Both the position numbers and the translations under genes were made by a program. Below are positions 25,583-35,250 of a stretch of DNA of 38,036 bases, one piece after another. The notes beneath the pieces are model-generated. The model saw nothing but the letters and a program-made list of their open reading frames with translations, made no database searches and was not told the DNA's origin. Numbering within the stretch: position 1 is the first letter of the stretch; each line of letters opens with the position of its first letter. Source of the DNA: Acidobacteriota bacterium (GTDB lineage: Bacteria > Acidobacteriota > Polarisedimenticolia > JAPUKU01); contig JAPUKU010000178.1 in NCBI GenBank assembly GCA_027295505.1, positions 1 to 38,036 of the forward strand, read 5' to 3'.

Positions 25583-26344
25583 GTGAACATTGCGGTTGAT
25601 GAGCGGTTCGACATCTGGATGACGGAGCTGGAAGCGCGGCACCTCGCGGAGCACACGTTTACGGAGGTGCGAAAAGCGTTGCAGAGTCTGTCCTCAATTT
25701 ACGTTGAGCGCCGTGAAAAGCTCACCGCGGGCGCCGCGCTCGAGGGGGCGGGAAAGAGAGCCGCTTTTGCCCTATTTTATGCGCCGCTACACTTTTGCCT
25801 GGTGCAGGAGATCGTCCGGGCCCTGGGCGCCGGATCGGGCTCCGAACGTCTCCTCGATCTGGGATGCGGCACGGGGGCGGCCGGCGCCGCCTGGGCGCTC
25901 GAGTCGGGCGAAGCCTGCCGGCTCGAGGGGGTGGATCGTAGCGGCTGGGCCTCGCGGGAGACGCGCTGGAACTACCGTGCCCTGGGAGTGCGTGGACGCT
26001 CCGCCCGTGGCGATCTTCTGCGCACCACCCTGCCGGGTAAGGGTGCCGGGATCCTGGCCGCCTTCACGGTCAACGAGCTGTCGGGCGCGGATCGAACTCG
26101 TTTTCTCAAGAAGGTGCTTGCTGCCGCCCGCCGGGGGGCGCGGGTGCTGATCGTCGAGCCCATCGGCGGGAGGATCACGCCCTGGTGGGAGGAATGGGCC
26201 GATGCGTTTCGCGCCGGGGGCGGCCGGCAGAATGTCTGGAGGTTTCGAGTCGAGCTGCCCGAGCTGCTGCTGCGTCTCGATCGGGCGGCCGGTCTCGATC
26301 ACCGGGAGCTGGCGGGACGATCTCTCTGGCTGTCTGAAGGCTGA
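25583..26344 (+). CDS. Class I SAM-dependent methyltransferase (possibly Rsm22-like)
   Basis: SERLLDLGCGTGAAGAAWALESGEACRLEGVDRSGWASRETRWNYRALG...LAAFTVNELSGADRTRFLKKVLAAARRGARVLIVEPIGGRITPWW. Subfamily tentative. Confidence 0.8.
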   Translation: MNIAVDERFDIWMTELEARHLAEHTFTEVRKALQSLSSIYVERREKLTAGAALEGAGKRAAFALFYAPLHFCLVQEIVRALGAGSGSERLLDLGCGTGAAGAAWALESGEACRLEGVDRSGWASRETRWNYRALGVRGRSARGDLLRTTLPGKGAGILAAFTVNELSGADRTRFLKKVLAAARRGARVLIVEPIGGRITPWWEEWADAFRAGGGRQNVWRFRVELPELLLRLDRAAGLDHRELAGRSLWLSEG

Positions 26345-29166
26345 AGTGCGCCGCGGCCGCTGGCCGCGTCCTTGAGCCGGCTGCGCAGGATCCTTCCGGT
26401 GCGGGACTCATCGATCCGGGCCACCTCTTCCGGAGTGCCCTGGGCCACGATGCGCCCTCCCTCATTTCCCCCCTCGGGTCCGAGATCAATGATGATGTCC
26501 GCGGATTTGATGACATCGAGATGATGCTCGATGACGATCACGGTGTTTCCGGCATCCACCAGCTTCTGAAGGACGCCCAGAAGCTTGTGGACATCCTCGA
26601 AGTGCAGGCCTGTGGTCGGCTCGTCGAGCAGGTAGACGGTGCGGCCGGTATCCCGGCGGCTAAGCTCGCGTGACAGCTTGACGCGCTGCGCCTCACCACC
26701 GGAGAGGGTGACGGCGGACTGTCCCAGGCGCACGTAGCCGAGGCCGACCGTCTGTAGGGTCTCCAGCTTGCGGCGCACGAGAGGGACGGACGAGAAGAAC
26801 TTCAGCGCCTGGTCGATCGACAGATCGAGAACCTCGGCGATCGATTTCCCCTTGTAACGAACCTCCAGCGTGTCACGGTTGTAGCGCCGGCCGTGGCACT
26901 CCTCACAGGTCACAAAAACATCGGGAAGGAAATGCATCTCGATGCGCCGGGTGCCCTCTCCCTGGCAAGCTTCGCAACGTCCGCCTTTGACGTTGAATGA
27001 AAAACGTCCCGCCCCGTAGCCGCGCGCTCGCGCCTCGGGGACGCGGGCGAACAGGTCGCGAATGGGAGCGAACAGCGCCGTGTAGGTGGCCGGATTGGAG
27101 CGCGGCGTGCGGCCGATCGGAGACTGATCAAGGGCGATCACCTTATCAACGTTCTCGGCTCCCTGCAGATCACGGTGCTTGCCGGGCTCAACCGAGGAGT
27201 TGTACAGGCGCTTCATCAGGCTTGGGTGAAGGATCTCGTTCACCAGCGTACTTTTGCCGCTCCCCGATACCCCGGTCACGGCGATGAAGGTTCCCAAAGG
27301 GAAACACACGTCAATTTCGCGCAGGTTGTGCTCGGCCGCACCGCGGAGCCACAGCGCTTCGCCTCCCGGCTCGCGCCGGCGACTGGGAACAGGGATCCGC
27401 TTTCGCCCGGAGAGGTAGGCCCCCGTGAGCGAATCGGGATGCCGGCTGATCTCATCGGGCGTGCCCTGTGCTACCAGATATCCTCCCTGCTCGCCCGCAC
27501 CCGGTCCGAGATCGATCACGTGATCGGCGCTGCGGATGGTCTCCTCGTCGTGCTCAACCACCAGGATCGAGTTACCGAGATCACGCATCCCGAACAGCGT
27601 GTCCAGGAGCCTGCGGTGATCGCGGGCGTGCAGTCCGATGCTTGGTTCGTCGAGCACATAGAGCACTCCCGACAGCCTGGAGCCGATCTGGGTCGCGAGG
27701 CGGATGCGCTGGCCTTCGCCTCCGGACAGGGTGGAAGCTGCACGGTGCAGCGTCAGGTAGCCGAGCCCGACGCTGAGCATGAACCCGAGACGATCGACCA
27801 CCTCCTTGAGGATGGACCGGGCAATTTGCTCTTCCTGCGAGCCGAGAGACAGGCTGGAGAACGCTTCCAGCGCTTCTTGGATCGAAAGGCGCGAGTACTG
27901 GGCCACGTTGCGATCGCCGACGCGCACCGCGAGGCTCTCCGGGCGCAGGCGATCTCCGTCGCACGCGGGGCACGGACGGTGGCGCATGAACGCCTCGAGA
28001 GCCTCGCGCACGCTCTGTGAGTTGGTACTCCGGTGCCAGGACTCGAGCTGGGGAACGATGCCATCAAACGACCACCGGCTCATCCACGCCGGCTTTTCCA
28101 TGCGGGCCGGAACCGTCTTTATTCCGTAGAGCAGAGCATGGCGCACGCTTTCCGGCAGCTTCTCGAAGGGAACCTCGAGGTCAAACCGCGGCCGCCCGAG
28201 AGCCGTGCGCAGAGCCTCCATCGATTCCTCTCGATGCCCCCAGGCCACGACCGCGCCGTCGGCGATCGACAGGCTCGGATCGGGCACCAGGCGCCCGGGA
28301 TCGAACTCCGGGCGCTCGCCCAGGCCGTCGCACTGCTGGCAGGCGCCGTACGGAGAGTTGAATGAGAACATGCGCGGCGCCAGGTCCGCCATGTTTATCC
28401 CGCACTTCACACACGCCAGTCTCTCAGAGAACAGCCGCTCGTCATGGCCCTCGGGGCTGCTTACCACGAGTCCGTCTCCAAGTTTGAGCGCCAGCTCGAT
28501 TGCCTCTCCCAGCCGTGACCGTGCTTCCGGCTTGATTACCACTCGATCCACAACCACCTCGATCGTGTGCTTGAGATTCCTGGCAAGCGCCAGCTCGGGA
28601 TTGATTTCGACCACCTGTCCGTCCACGCGAGCGCGCACGAACCCCTTGCGCACCAGATCCTCAAACGTGCGTCGATGCTCACCCTTGCGGCCGCGCACCA
28701 GTGGAGCCAGGACCAGCAGGCGCGTGCCCGCTGGAAGCTCGAGGATCTTGTCGACGATCTGGGGAGGAGTCTGGGAGCGGATCTTCCGGCCGCATTTCGG
28801 GCAGTGAGGAACCCCAACGCGCGCGAACAGAAGCCGCAGGTAATCGTGAACCTCCGTCACCGTGCCTACTGTGGATCGTGGATTTCGGCTGACCGTCCGC
28901 TGCTCGATGGCGATCGCGGGCGAGAGACCCTCGATGTGTTCCACATCGGGCTTCTCCATCTGCTCCAGGAACTGGCGGGCGTAGGTCGACAGGGAGTCGA
29001 CGTAGCGCCGCTGCCCTTCCGCGTAGATGGTGTCGAAGGCGAGTGATGACTTGCCCGATCCGCTGAGCCCGGTGATCACGACGAGCCGGTTCTTGGGAAT
29101 CTCGAGATCGAGACGCTTCAGGTTATGCTGCGCGGCGCCCTTGATGATAATTGACGATACGGGCAT
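26299..29166 (-). CDS. uvrA: Excinuclease ABC subunit A
   Basis: MPVSSIIIKGAAQHNLKRLDLEIPKNRLVVITGLSGSGKSSLAFDTIYAEGQRRYVDSLSTYARQFLEQM; zinc fingers CPKCG/CEACQGEG...CEECHGRRYN; two ABC signatures (TLSGGEGQRIRLA, TLSGGEAQRVKLS). Start 29166 rather than track 29259. Confidence 0.98.
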   Translation of the reverse strand: MPVSSIIIKGAAQHNLKRLDLEIPKNRLVVITGLSGSGKSSLAFDTIYAEGQRRYVDSLSTYARQFLEQMEKPDVEHIEGLSPAIAIEQRTVSRNPRSTVGTVTEVHDYLRLLFARVGVPHCPKCGRKIRSQTPPQIVDKILELPAGTRLLVLAPLVRGRKGEHRRTFEDLVRKGFVRARVDGQVVEINPELALARNLKHTIEVVVDRVVIKPEARSRLGEAIELALKLGDGLVVSSPEGHDERLFSERLACVKCGINMADLAPRMFSFNSPYGACQQCDGLGERPEFDPGRLVPDPSLSIADGAVVAWGHREESMEALRTALGRPRFDLEVPFEKLPESVRHALLYGIKTVPARMEKPAWMSRWSFDGIVPQLESWHRSTNSQSVREALEAFMRHRPCPACDGDRLRPESLAVRVGDRNVAQYSRLSIQEALEAFSSLSLGSQEEQIARSILKEVVDRLGFMLSVGLGYLTLHRAASTLSGGEGQRIRLATQIGSRLSGVLYVLDEPSIGLHARDHRRLLDTLFGMRDLGNSILVVEHDEETIRSADHVIDLGPGAGEQGGYLVAQGTPDEISRHPDSLTGAYLSGRKRIPVPSRRREPGGEALWLRGAAEHNLREIDVCFPLGTFIAVTGVSGSGKSTLVNEILHPSLMKRLYNSSVEPGKHRDLQGAENVDKVIALDQSPIGRTPRSNPATYTALFAPIRDLFARVPEARARGYGAGRFSFNVKGGRCEACQGEGTRRIEMHFLPDVFVTCEECHGRRYNRDTLEVRYKGKSIAEVLDLSIDQALKFFSSVPLVRRKLETLQTVGLGYVRLGQSAVTLSGGEAQRVKLSRELSRRDTGRTVYLLDEPTTGLHFEDVHKLLGVLQKLVDAGNTVIVIEHHLDVIKSADIIIDLGPEGGNEGGRIVAQGTPEEVARIDESRTGRILRSRLKDAASGRGALQPSDSQRDRPASSR

Positions 29167-29230
29167 GGATCGGCTTGTAGCATGCGGTTTTGGGCGAGTC
29201 AAGGAAGCCGGTTTAGCCGGAGGAGGGTGC

Positions 29231-29259
29231 TTGACGCCCCGCCGCCACACATTTAACAT
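29231..29259 (+). promoter_or_regulatory. Weak putative promoter for the 29282-29950 gene
   Basis: TTGACG - 17 nt - TAACAT (29254-29259). Confidence 0.3.
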
Positions 29260-29281
29260 GGGCTCCGCTTCGCGCTCACCG

Positions 29282-29950
29282 ATGGTATCTCTGGCTTCTT
29301 TCCGCGGTCATCTGGCTCGTTCGGGCGTTGCTCAATGCCTGGCGGTCAGCTTCGTCCTGGTGCTCTCTTGCGCCGGCGGGAAGCGCTCGCGTGTCGTTCC
29401 GCCGCAGCCCGATCCACCCGTCAGCCCGCGGACGGATCGCGTCACGGTCAGGATAGACGACCTGGAAGTCAGACTCGAGGTACTGGACGGTCCCGGCCGC
29501 TTGAAGTTTCTCAACGAAAAGCGGGTGAACGTGGGCGCGGATCCATTCGCCGATGATCCGAAGCGCAGCTACAGGTTTGTCACTTTCAAGCTGGATCTGA
29601 TCAATGCCACCGAGGAGGACGTCAATCTCCATCCCACGAACTTGCGGGCCATCACCGATGCGGTTCCACATTTCGCGATGGAGTACACTGGATTCTACGA
29701 GCATTTCATATCCAGACTACACCTCGATCCGAGCGTGCTGGAGGATCTCGAAGGTGCCGTGATCATGAGCAATATCGAGGTCCCGGCCGGAAGCCGGGCC
29801 AGCGGATTGATCGTCTTCAAGGGTTTCCCGGATCAGTTCAAGAGATTCAGGATCTCGTGCACGAGCATCCTGATAGGTGCGGAGAGCCGCACATTCACCG
29901 CGTTCTTTGACGTGATACAGGAGAAGATACCGAAGAAGAGAAAATCATGA
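29282..29950 (+). CDS. Hypothetical lipoprotein
   Basis: MVSLASFRGHLARSGVAQCLAVSFVLVLSCAGGKRS (lipobox-like), followed by RVTVRIDDLEVRLEVLDGPGRLKFLNEKRVNVGADPF...YRFVTFKLDLINATEEDVNLHPTNLRAITD; ATGA overlap with folD. Upstream ATG 29258 is an alternative start. Confidence 0.7.
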   Translation: MVSLASFRGHLARSGVAQCLAVSFVLVLSCAGGKRSRVVPPQPDPPVSPRTDRVTVRIDDLEVRLEVLDGPGRLKFLNEKRVNVGADPFADDPKRSYRFVTFKLDLINATEEDVNLHPTNLRAITDAVPHFAMEYTGFYEHFISRLHLDPSVLEDLEGAVIMSNIEVPAGSRASGLIVFKGFPDQFKRFRISCTSILIGAESRTFTAFFDVIQEKIPKKRKS

Positions 29951-30879
29951 GCGCGCGGATATTGGATGGAAAGGCGATTGCCGCAGCGATCGAGTCCGAG
30001 GTGGCCAGTGCCGTCCAGGATCTCGAGAAGCGCCTCGGCCTCACGCCGCGCCTGTGCGTGGTTCTCGTGGGTGAGAATCCGGCTTCCCAGGTCTACGTTC
30101 GCAACAAGGCCCGCGCGGCGGGCCGGGTGGGAATTCGCTCTGAGATCATCCGGCTGCCGGAGACCTCCTGCACGGCGGATGTGCGCCGGCAGGTCGAGGC
30201 TCTGGATGCCGACTCGGACGTCGACGGCATCCTCGTTCAGCTGCCGCTGCCTCGAGATGTTGATGAAGCGGAAGTCATGGGCCGGCTCGATGCCGACAAG
30301 GATGTCGACGGCCTGACCGCCGTGAACATGGGGAGGCTGTTGCTGGGCACGAACCCCTGGGCGCCCTGCACTCCCGCCGGAGTGATGGAGATCCTGCGAC
30401 GCTCCGACATACCCGTCGAAGGCAAGAAGGTCACGATCGTCGGACGCAGCAACATCGTGGGCAAGCCGCTGGCCCTGCTCATGCTCCGTGCCCACGCCAC
30501 GGTTACACTGTGCCACACACGCACCGCAAACCTGGAGGAGGAGACCCGCCGTGCCGACATCCTGGTAGCGGCCGCCGGCCGCACCGCACTCCTGGGAGCA
30601 CGCCACATCTCCCCGGGCACGACCGTGATCGATATCGGAATTAACCGTGTGACGTCGCGGCAGGAGGCCGAAAACTTTTTCGCGGGCAACCCCCGGCGCC
30701 TGGAGCAATTTGAGCGAAACGGTTCGGCACTGGTAGGGGATGTGCATCCTGCCGAGGCGCAAGAGTGCGCCGGCGCAATCACGCCGGTCCCGGGCGGTGT
30801 CGGACCGCTCACGGTGGCGATGCTGCTGCTTAACACAGTTGACGCGGCCCGCCGCCGGAGGACCGCAGCACGACGCTGA
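29947..30879 (+). CDS. folD: Bifunctional methylenetetrahydrofolate dehydrogenase/cyclohydrolase
   Basis: LCVVLVGENPASQVYVRNKARAAGRVGIRSE, DGILVQLPLPRDVDEAEVMGRLDADKDVDGLTAVNMGRL, PCTPAGVMEILRR, VTIVGRSNIVGKPLALLML, HPAEAQECAGAITPVPGGVGPLTVAMLL. Confidence 0.97.
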   Translation: MSARILDGKAIAAAIESEVASAVQDLEKRLGLTPRLCVVLVGENPASQVYVRNKARAAGRVGIRSEIIRLPETSCTADVRRQVEALDADSDVDGILVQLPLPRDVDEAEVMGRLDADKDVDGLTAVNMGRLLLGTNPWAPCTPAGVMEILRRSDIPVEGKKVTIVGRSNIVGKPLALLMLRAHATVTLCHTRTANLEEETRRADILVAAAGRTALLGARHISPGTTVIDIGINRVTSRQEAENFFAGNPRRLEQFERNGSALVGDVHPAEAQECAGAITPVPGGVGPLTVAMLLLNTVDAARRRRTAARR

Positions 30880-30880
30880 A

Positions 30881-31522
30881 GTGAAGCGCAAACCCTCGCT
30901 CTACCGCCGTTGTTCATATCTGTCGGTTGGACTTACGGGCGGCATCGCCAGCGGCAAGAACTTCGTTGCCGATCTGCTCGAGGCCGAGGGTATTCCGGTC
31001 ATCGACGCCGATCCGATCGGCCACGAGCTCATCCGGCCGGGAGCGCCTTGCTACGGTGCGGTTGTAAAACTGTTCGGGCGCGGGGTGCTGGCCCGGAACG
31101 GACGGGTCGTACGCCGGCGGGTGGCAGACATTGTCTTCGGCGACGCGAAGAAGCTCCGTGCGCTGAACGCGCTCATGCATCCGCCGATTTTTCGCGAGGC
31201 GGATCAGCGGGCGCGCATGCTTCACCGCAGGGGCGGGCACGCCATCGTGGTTGTCAGCGCCGCCGTGCTCGTGGAGTCGGGGGCTGCAAAGCACTTCGAT
31301 CGCATTGTTGTGGTTTCCTGCCGGCCGGCGATACAGCTGCGGCGGCTGGTGCGACGGGATGGCCTCGACACCCAGCGCGCGCGCGCGCGGCTGGCGGCGC
31401 AGTTATCCGACGCTGAGAGACGAAAGAATGCGGACCACATCATCGAAAATTCCGGGAGCCGCCTGCACACGCGCCGACAGGTGCAACGGCTGGCCCGGCA
31501 GCTGCGTCGCGCCGCCCGTTAG
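30881..31522 (+). CDS. coaE: Dephospho-CoA kinase, GTG start
   Basis: YLSVGLTGGIASGKNFVADLLEAEGIPVIDADPIGHELIRPG...RVADIVFGDAKKLRALNALMHPPI...NADHIIENSGS. Confidence 0.93.
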   Translation: MKRKPSLYRRCSYLSVGLTGGIASGKNFVADLLEAEGIPVIDADPIGHELIRPGAPCYGAVVKLFGRGVLARNGRVVRRRVADIVFGDAKKLRALNALMHPPIFREADQRARMLHRRGGHAIVVVSAAVLVESGAAKHFDRIVVVSCRPAIQLRRLVRRDGLDTQRARARLAAQLSDAERRKNADHIIENSGSRLHTRRQVQRLARQLRRAAR

Positions 31523-31560
31523 GGGCGGATGCGGCGCAAGAGGCGGAGGGTAACCGCACC

Positions 31561-32955
31561 ATGATCACCAGAGAGCACGCCGCCCGAGTTCTGCGCACTC
31601 TGCTATCTCGGGGCGGGGATTTCGCCGAGATCTACCTGCAGTGCACACAGTCGACCCGGGTGTCCTATGACGACGGACGGCTGGATGAGGCCACCACGGG
31701 CGAGGATGCGGGCGTGGCCCTGAGGCTGGTGCGCGGAGATCTCACGAACTTCTCCAACTTCAATCGCCTGGATCCAGCGGCGATCCTCGAGGAAGCTGAG
31801 GCCTTGGCACGGGCGGCTGGCGGCAGGAAGAGGCGTGTCTCCCTGCCGCGTCTGGTAACCGTGCGCACCACCGATCCCTGCCCCGTGAAAATCCATCCAC
31901 GCCAGGTTTCACTCGAGCGCAAGGTGGAGATGGTGCGCCGCTGTGACACCGCGGCGCGCGGCCTCGACAAGCGCGTGGTGCAGGCGACCTGCCACTACCG
32001 GGACACGGAAATCAAGGTGCGGGTGGCGACCTCAGAGGGCCGTTTTGCTTCCGATACACGTATCTCCACGGGCCTGGTGTGCATGGCCGTGGCGCGCCAG
32101 GACGGCCAGACGCGCACCGGCTATCATCCGGCAGCCGAGGCCCGGGGCTTTGAGCTCCTGCGCCGCCAGACGCCCGAGAAGATCGGCCGGGAGGCTGCCC
32201 GGATCGCCGTACTGCAGCTCGAGGCGGAACCGGCGCCGGCCGGAAGCTTCACTGTTGTGCTCTCCTCTTCCGCCGGAGGAACCATGGTGCACGAAGCCTG
32301 TGGACATGGCCTGGAGGGAGACTTCATACTCAAGGAGCTCTCCGTCTACGCCCGCAAGGAAGGCCAGAAGGTTGCATCCGATCTGATCACGGTGGTCGAT
32401 GATGGATCCATCCCGAATATGCGGGGATCCTCGCGTATTGATGATGAAGGAACGCCCTCCACTCGCGCTCTGCTGATCGAGAACGTCATTCTGCGCGGCT
32501 ACCTGCACTCCTGGAAGACAGCGCGCGACCTCGGTCACGAGCCAACCGGGCATGGCCGGCGGGAGTCGTACCGGCACCTGCCGATCCCGCGCATGCGCAA
32601 CACGTTGATCCTTCCTGGAAAGAGCGATCCGGAGGAAATCCTGCGATCGGTCGAGGAGGGTATCTTCGTGGCGCAGATGGGAGGCGGCGAGGTGGACATC
32701 GCCACCGGCAACTTCGTGTTCTCCTGCACGGAAGCGTACCGCATCCGGGGCGGCCGCAAGGCCGAGCCCATCCGTGACGCCACGCTAATCGGAAATGGCA
32801 TCGAGGTGCTCTGCTCCATCGATCGCGTCGGACGGGATCTCGGATACGGTGTGGGCACGTGCGGCAAGGACGGCCAGGGAGTCCCGGTCGCTGACGCGCA
32901 GCCGACCCTGCGCATCCCCAGGATCACCATCGGAGGCACCGTTGCCCAGAAGTGA
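31561..32955 (+). CDS. tldD: TldD metalloprotease subunit
   Basis: GGDFAEIYLQCTQSTRVSYDDGRLDEATTGEDAGVALRLV..., GGTMVHEACGHGLEGDFILKELSVYA (HExxxH), DDEGTPSTRALLIENVILRGYLHSWKTA. Confidence 0.95.
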   Translation: MITREHAARVLRTLLSRGGDFAEIYLQCTQSTRVSYDDGRLDEATTGEDAGVALRLVRGDLTNFSNFNRLDPAAILEEAEALARAAGGRKRRVSLPRLVTVRTTDPCPVKIHPRQVSLERKVEMVRRCDTAARGLDKRVVQATCHYRDTEIKVRVATSEGRFASDTRISTGLVCMAVARQDGQTRTGYHPAAEARGFELLRRQTPEKIGREAARIAVLQLEAEPAPAGSFTVVLSSSAGGTMVHEACGHGLEGDFILKELSVYARKEGQKVASDLITVVDDGSIPNMRGSSRIDDEGTPSTRALLIENVILRGYLHSWKTARDLGHEPTGHGRRESYRHLPIPRMRNTLILPGKSDPEEILRSVEEGIFVAQMGGGEVDIATGNFVFSCTEAYRIRGGRKAEPIRDATLIGNGIEVLCSIDRVGRDLGYGVGTCGKDGQGVPVADAQPTLRIPRITIGGTVAQK

Positions 32956-34297
32956 TTCCTCCCCGCCCCGACCCCTTGGCTCCGGCTTGCGGGCGCTGAG
33001 CCGCGCCGGCATGGCGCAGGGGGAGGTCTACTTTCATGACGTTCGCTCGAGCAGCCTGTCATACGCGGGAGGGAAGATCGAGGCGCTGGAGCGCAGGCAC
33101 GATCTGGGCGTCGGCCTGCGGGGTTTCCACCGCGGTCGCACCGGATTTGCCTACACCTCAGATCTGAGCCCCGCGGGCCTCAGGCGCGCCGCCGAGCGTG
33201 TCGCTGCACTCGTGCGGATTCTGCCCACCGATCCCGCCAACCGCTTGCCTGAACCCGGTTCACGGCCTGAGGTGGAGGGTAATTACGATGCGGCGATCGG
33301 CAGGCTGCCGGCAACGCGCATGAAGGAGATCGCCGCCGGAGTGGAGGATGCGGCGTGCCGCAAGGTCCGGGGGTTGAAAACACGCGAGAGCCGCTATGCC
33401 GATGTGTGGGGGCACATCTGGATCGCCCACAGCGACGGCCTCGTGGAGTCGTTCAGCATGAGCCGGGCAATGTGCTGGGCGGAAGTGATTGTCCCCGGCC
33501 CGCGCGACACATTGCAGGCCGGGTTTGCATCGGCCTTTGCCATCGGTCCGGATGGGCTCGACCCGGCAGCCGTGGGACACGAGGCGGCGGAACGCGCCCA
33601 GGCCAAGCTCGGAGCGCGGCAGCCTGCAACCGTCCGCGCGCCGGTGCTGCTCGATCCCCATGTGACTGCCAGCCTCCTCTCGGCGGTGGTACCCGCACTG
33701 TACGCCGATGAGGTTGTGAAAGAGAAGTCGTTCTTTGCGGGGCGCGTGGGCGACCTGGTTGCCTCCCCCCAGGTCACCCTGATTGACAACGGGATTCTGC
33801 CGCAGGGTTTCGGGAGCGCCCCCTTCGACGGCGAGGGTGTCTCCCAACGGAAGACCACACTGATCGAGGAAGGCCGGCTGTGCGGTTACCTGCACTCGAC
33901 CTACACGGCGGCCCGCATGAAGGCCGAGCCGACTGGAAACGCCATGCGCGAGTCATATACGGGGCCCCCGAGTATCGATACCTCCAACATCTACCTTGCT
34001 CCCTCTGGAGTCAGCCGGCGGGACATGCTCGCCTCCGTCAACGACGGGATTTATATCGCGGATGTGATGGGGCTCCACACCATGGACGCGATCACCGGTG
34101 ACTTCTCCCTCGGGGCCAGCGGCTTCGAGGTCAAGAAGGGCAAGATCGGTGCGCCCCTCGAGAAGATGGCTATCGCGGGAAACACCATTGATCTTCTTCA
34201 GGCAATCCATGGCGTGGCCGATGACCTGCGCTTTTTCCCGGGCGGCCAGGGGGGTGCCACCGTCCTCCTAGACGGCCTCACCGTCTCAGGTCTTTAA
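32942..34297 (+). CDS. tldE: TldE/PmbA metalloprotease partner subunit
   Basis: AGMAQGEVYFHDVRSSSLSYAGGKIEALERRHDLGVGLRGF..., FDGEGVSQRKTTLIEEGRLCGYLHSTYTAARM, GNAMRESYTGPPSIDTSNIYLAPSG. Probable TTG start at 32942 (14-nt overlap with tldD); ATG 33011 alternative. Confidence 0.9.
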   Translation: MPRSDSSPPRPLGSGLRALSRAGMAQGEVYFHDVRSSSLSYAGGKIEALERRHDLGVGLRGFHRGRTGFAYTSDLSPAGLRRAAERVAALVRILPTDPANRLPEPGSRPEVEGNYDAAIGRLPATRMKEIAAGVEDAACRKVRGLKTRESRYADVWGHIWIAHSDGLVESFSMSRAMCWAEVIVPGPRDTLQAGFASAFAIGPDGLDPAAVGHEAAERAQAKLGARQPATVRAPVLLDPHVTASLLSAVVPALYADEVVKEKSFFAGRVGDLVASPQVTLIDNGILPQGFGSAPFDGEGVSQRKTTLIEEGRLCGYLHSTYTAARMKAEPTGNAMRESYTGPPSIDTSNIYLAPSGVSRRDMLASVNDGIYIADVMGLHTMDAITGDFSLGASGFEVKKGKIGAPLEKMAIAGNTIDLLQAIHGVADDLRFFPGGQGGATVLLDGLTVSGL

Positions 34298-34370
34298 GTT
34301 CTGCCGATTCAATCAGATCCCTGCAGCCCCGGAAGAGGGCCCAGGCTTGCATGACCCCGCCACAGGCATC

Positions 34371-34417
34371 AAGTTAAGGGGGTAGCTGTCCCCGGCCGGA
34401 TCCCGAGAAGCCGGCCG
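34371..34417. repeat. REP-like inverted element upstream of the zinc-ribbon/REC gene
   Basis: AAGTTAAGGGGGTAGCTGTCCCC followed by GGCCGGatcccgagaagCCGGCC; two tandem hairpins; the minus strand reads GGGGACAGCTACCCCC. Confidence 0.3.
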
Positions 34418-34442
34418 CCCGAGTCAACGGACCGGAGGCGGG

Positions 34443-35201
34443 TTGTCCCTCGACATCGACTGTCCACAGTGCGGCCACATCGAACCAATCGATGAGGACT
34501 CGCTCCCCCAGGGACAGGTCACCCTGGTTTGCAAGCAGTGCCGCTACAAGTGGCCCTTCCACAGACTCGCGAGCCCAGTCAGCCTGGCGCCTCCCCCCAG
34601 ACCCAAAAAGAAAACAGACCGCAAGGCTCCCGAACTCGTTCGGGAGGCCAGCACCGCCAACGACGTCACCTGTCCGGGCTGTGGGTTAACCTTCAATGCT
34701 GGCCATACTGAGGTATCGGTGATGCTCTCCGACCCGAACGCCCCCACGGCCGAGATGGCCGTGTCGAAAGCGGCCCGGCGAGCCAAACCGAAGCCCAAGC
34801 CGAAACCGAAGCGCCCCCGCCGCGCCGACGGCAAGAAGACGATCCTGGTGGTCGAAGAGGTCGACTACTTCTCGCAGCTGGCCAGGGAGACTCTCAGCAG
34901 CAAATACCACACGGTCATGGTCAAGACCGCCAAGGAGGCGTTTCAGGCGATCGAGCGGGAACCGGTCGACCTGATGGTGCTCGACCTCACGCTGAACGAA
35001 AATGACGGAGACACTGTTCTCGAGCGCCTCGAGCCGAAGGGATTTCCCGTCCTGATTTCGACCTCGCGCGATGAGACCGAGATGTACGGCGAAGCTTGGG
35101 AGGAGCTCAAGCGCATGGGCGCCGACGATCTGGTACTCAAGGGGATGAACATGGAGGAGACCCTCCTGAAAAAGATCGCCTCCCTGCTCGGCGCGAAATA
35201 G
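34443..35201 (+). CDS. Zinc-ribbon (MJ0042-like) + Lys/Pro linker + C-terminal receiver domain protein, TTG start
   Basis: CPQCGHIEPIDEDSLPQGQVTLVCKQCRYKWPF; second CPGCGLTF; KPKPKPKPKRPRR linker; ILVVEEVDYFSQLARETLSSKYHTVMVKTAKEAFQAIEREPVDLMVLDLTLNENDGD...LISTSRDE...DDLVLKGMNME; SD GGAGG 5 nt before TTG. Confidence 0.8.
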   Translation: MSLDIDCPQCGHIEPIDEDSLPQGQVTLVCKQCRYKWPFHRLASPVSLAPPPRPKKKTDRKAPELVREASTANDVTCPGCGLTFNAGHTEVSVMLSDPNAPTAEMAVSKAARRAKPKPKPKPKRPRRADGKKTILVVEEVDYFSQLARETLSSKYHTVMVKTAKEAFQAIEREPVDLMVLDLTLNENDGDTVLERLEPKGFPVLISTSRDETEMYGEAWEELKRMGADDLVLKGMNMEETLLKKIASLLGAK

Positions 35202-35250
35202 CGCACCTCAACTTTCTTTCCTTCCATTTCCTCCGCAAAACATCGCGCTT

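Noticed and set aside
26942-26955. Third copy of the thiG-flanking repeat in uvrA (GCGCCGGGTGCCC)
   Set aside because: Only ~12 nt match inside a conserved coding region and without the CGAGAGA block at the right spacing.
31561-34297. RiPP maturation locus suggested by tldD/tldE
   Set aside because: TldD/TldE can mature microcin-type peptides, but no precursor peptide, cyclodehydratase or transporter is adjacent; treated as housekeeping protease pair.
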